Under the pieces are notes generated by a model that saw only the letters and a list, made by a program, of their open reading frames with translations, ran no database searches and was not told the origin of the DNA. 5,729 nt of DNA from the NCBI GenBank assembly GCA_902489215.1, contig CABTZE010000130.1, positions 1-5,729 on the forward strand, read 5' to 3'. The position numbers were made by a program, and so were the translations under genes. Below, piece by piece: positions 5,345 through 5,729 of this stretch (its first letter is position 1; the number at the start of each line of letters is the position of its first letter). This DNA is from an uncultured Brevibacterium sp. (GTDB taxonomy: Bacteria; Actinomycetota; Actinomycetes; Actinomycetales; Brevibacteriaceae).

Positions 5345-5729
5345 TCAGAAGTCCAGGCCTGCCGACTGGTGCAGACGGCGGGCGGCCTCCGTAATGGAAC
5401 CCGAAAGCGAAGGATAGACAGCGAAGGACGCTGAGAGCTGATCGACGGTCAGACGGTTTTCAACCGCAACCGTGATCGGCATGATGAGCTCGGAAGCCTT
5501 CGGGCCGACGACTACACCGCCGAGCACGGAACCTGATCCGCGGCGCGCGTAGATCTTGACGAAACCGTCCTTGATGCCCTGCATTTTTGCGCGCGCGTTG
5601 GTGGGCAGCGGCTGCAGCAGCTCTTCGACGTCGTGACCGGCTTCGGCCATTTCGGCCTGCGAAAAGCCGACGGGTGCGATTTCCCGGGCGGTGAAGACAT
5701 TGGATGCGACAATGCGCCGCTTCAGCGGC
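5345..5729 (-). CDS. lpdA: NAD(P)H:quinone reductase, LpdA-type flavoprotein (C-terminal part)
   Basis: Only the last 127 residues lie in the window; the gene continues past position 5729, and the FAD and NAD(P) domains are unseen. The visible part is the pyridine nucleotide-disulfide oxidoreductase dimerisation domain. It starts near RIVASNVFTAREIAPVGFS and runs through KIYARRGSGSVLGGVVVGP and ELIMPITVAVENRLTVDQL to the end. Dihydrolipoamide dehydrogenases carry an H-x-H-P-T-L-S-E motif near the end with the catalytic His; here the aligned stretch is FAVYPSLSGSITEAARRL. That sequence matches my recollection of mycobacterial LpdA, described as a quinone reductase rather than a lipoamide dehydrogenase. 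The name rests on this motif and on actinobacterial context; a general FAD-dependent oxidoreductase label is the safe fallback. It converges with accA3 across a terminator. Confidence 0.85.
   Translation of the reverse strand, partial: PLKRRIVASNVFTAREIAPVGFSQAEMAEAGHDVEELLQPLPTNARAKMQGIKDGFVKIYARRGSGSVLGGVVVGPKASELIMPITVAVENRLTVDQLSASFAVYPSLSGSITEAARRLHQSAGLDF

Noticed and set aside
5193..5417. 74-codon plus-strand open frame after accA3
   Set aside because: It runs through the repeat array and terminator and overlaps the lpdA 3' end; it has no ribosome binding site or recognisable domain.

Overview
The window is ordinary chromosomal DNA from a GC-rich actinobacterium. Three features point there: a biotin carboxylase fused to its biotin carrier domain (an AccA3-type acyl-CoA carboxylase alpha subunit), a maf gene directly upstream of it, and the C-terminus of an LpdA-type NAD(P)H:quinone reductase. 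I cannot fix the genus from the sequence. I see no mobile element, CRISPR array, tRNA or rRNA.

Layout. Positions 78-1385 (minus strand) encode an AI-2E-type polytopic membrane protein, followed on its own strand by a hairpin at 35-69. A 104-bp divergent promoter region (1386-1489) separates it from a two-gene plus-strand unit: an SGNH/GDSL-fold protein with an N-terminal hydrophobic anchor (1490-2446) and the Maf nucleotide pyrophosphatase (2443-3135), whose start overlaps the upstream stop as ATGA. Hairpins at 3130-3150 and 3187-3209 and a 147-bp spacer lead to accA3 (3283-5070). A 274-bp convergent intergenic region (5071-5344) then holds a hairpin just after accA3, an array of about 18-21-bp-spaced short repeats that reverse orientation in the middle (5116-5226), and a strong compound stem-loop (5284-5324), probably a two-way terminator. 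The minus-strand lpdA C-terminus (5345-5729) runs off the window edge.

Roles. AccA3 supplies carboxybiotin for acyl-CoA carboxylases that make malonyl-CoA and methylmalonyl-CoA; no beta subunit lies in the window. Maf removes unwanted nucleotides, and LpdA-type flavoproteins reduce quinones. No shared pathway for all five genes is evident; the maf-accA3 neighbourhood is a familiar actinobacterial arrangement.

Most worth a second look are the orientation-switching repeat array, the SGNH protein that keeps its nucleophile serine but seems to have lost the catalytic histidine and the block III asparagine, and matching TANNNT hexamers placed exactly seven bases before both divergent start codons, which suggests leaderless transcripts. 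I found no convincing undescribed multi-gene system.
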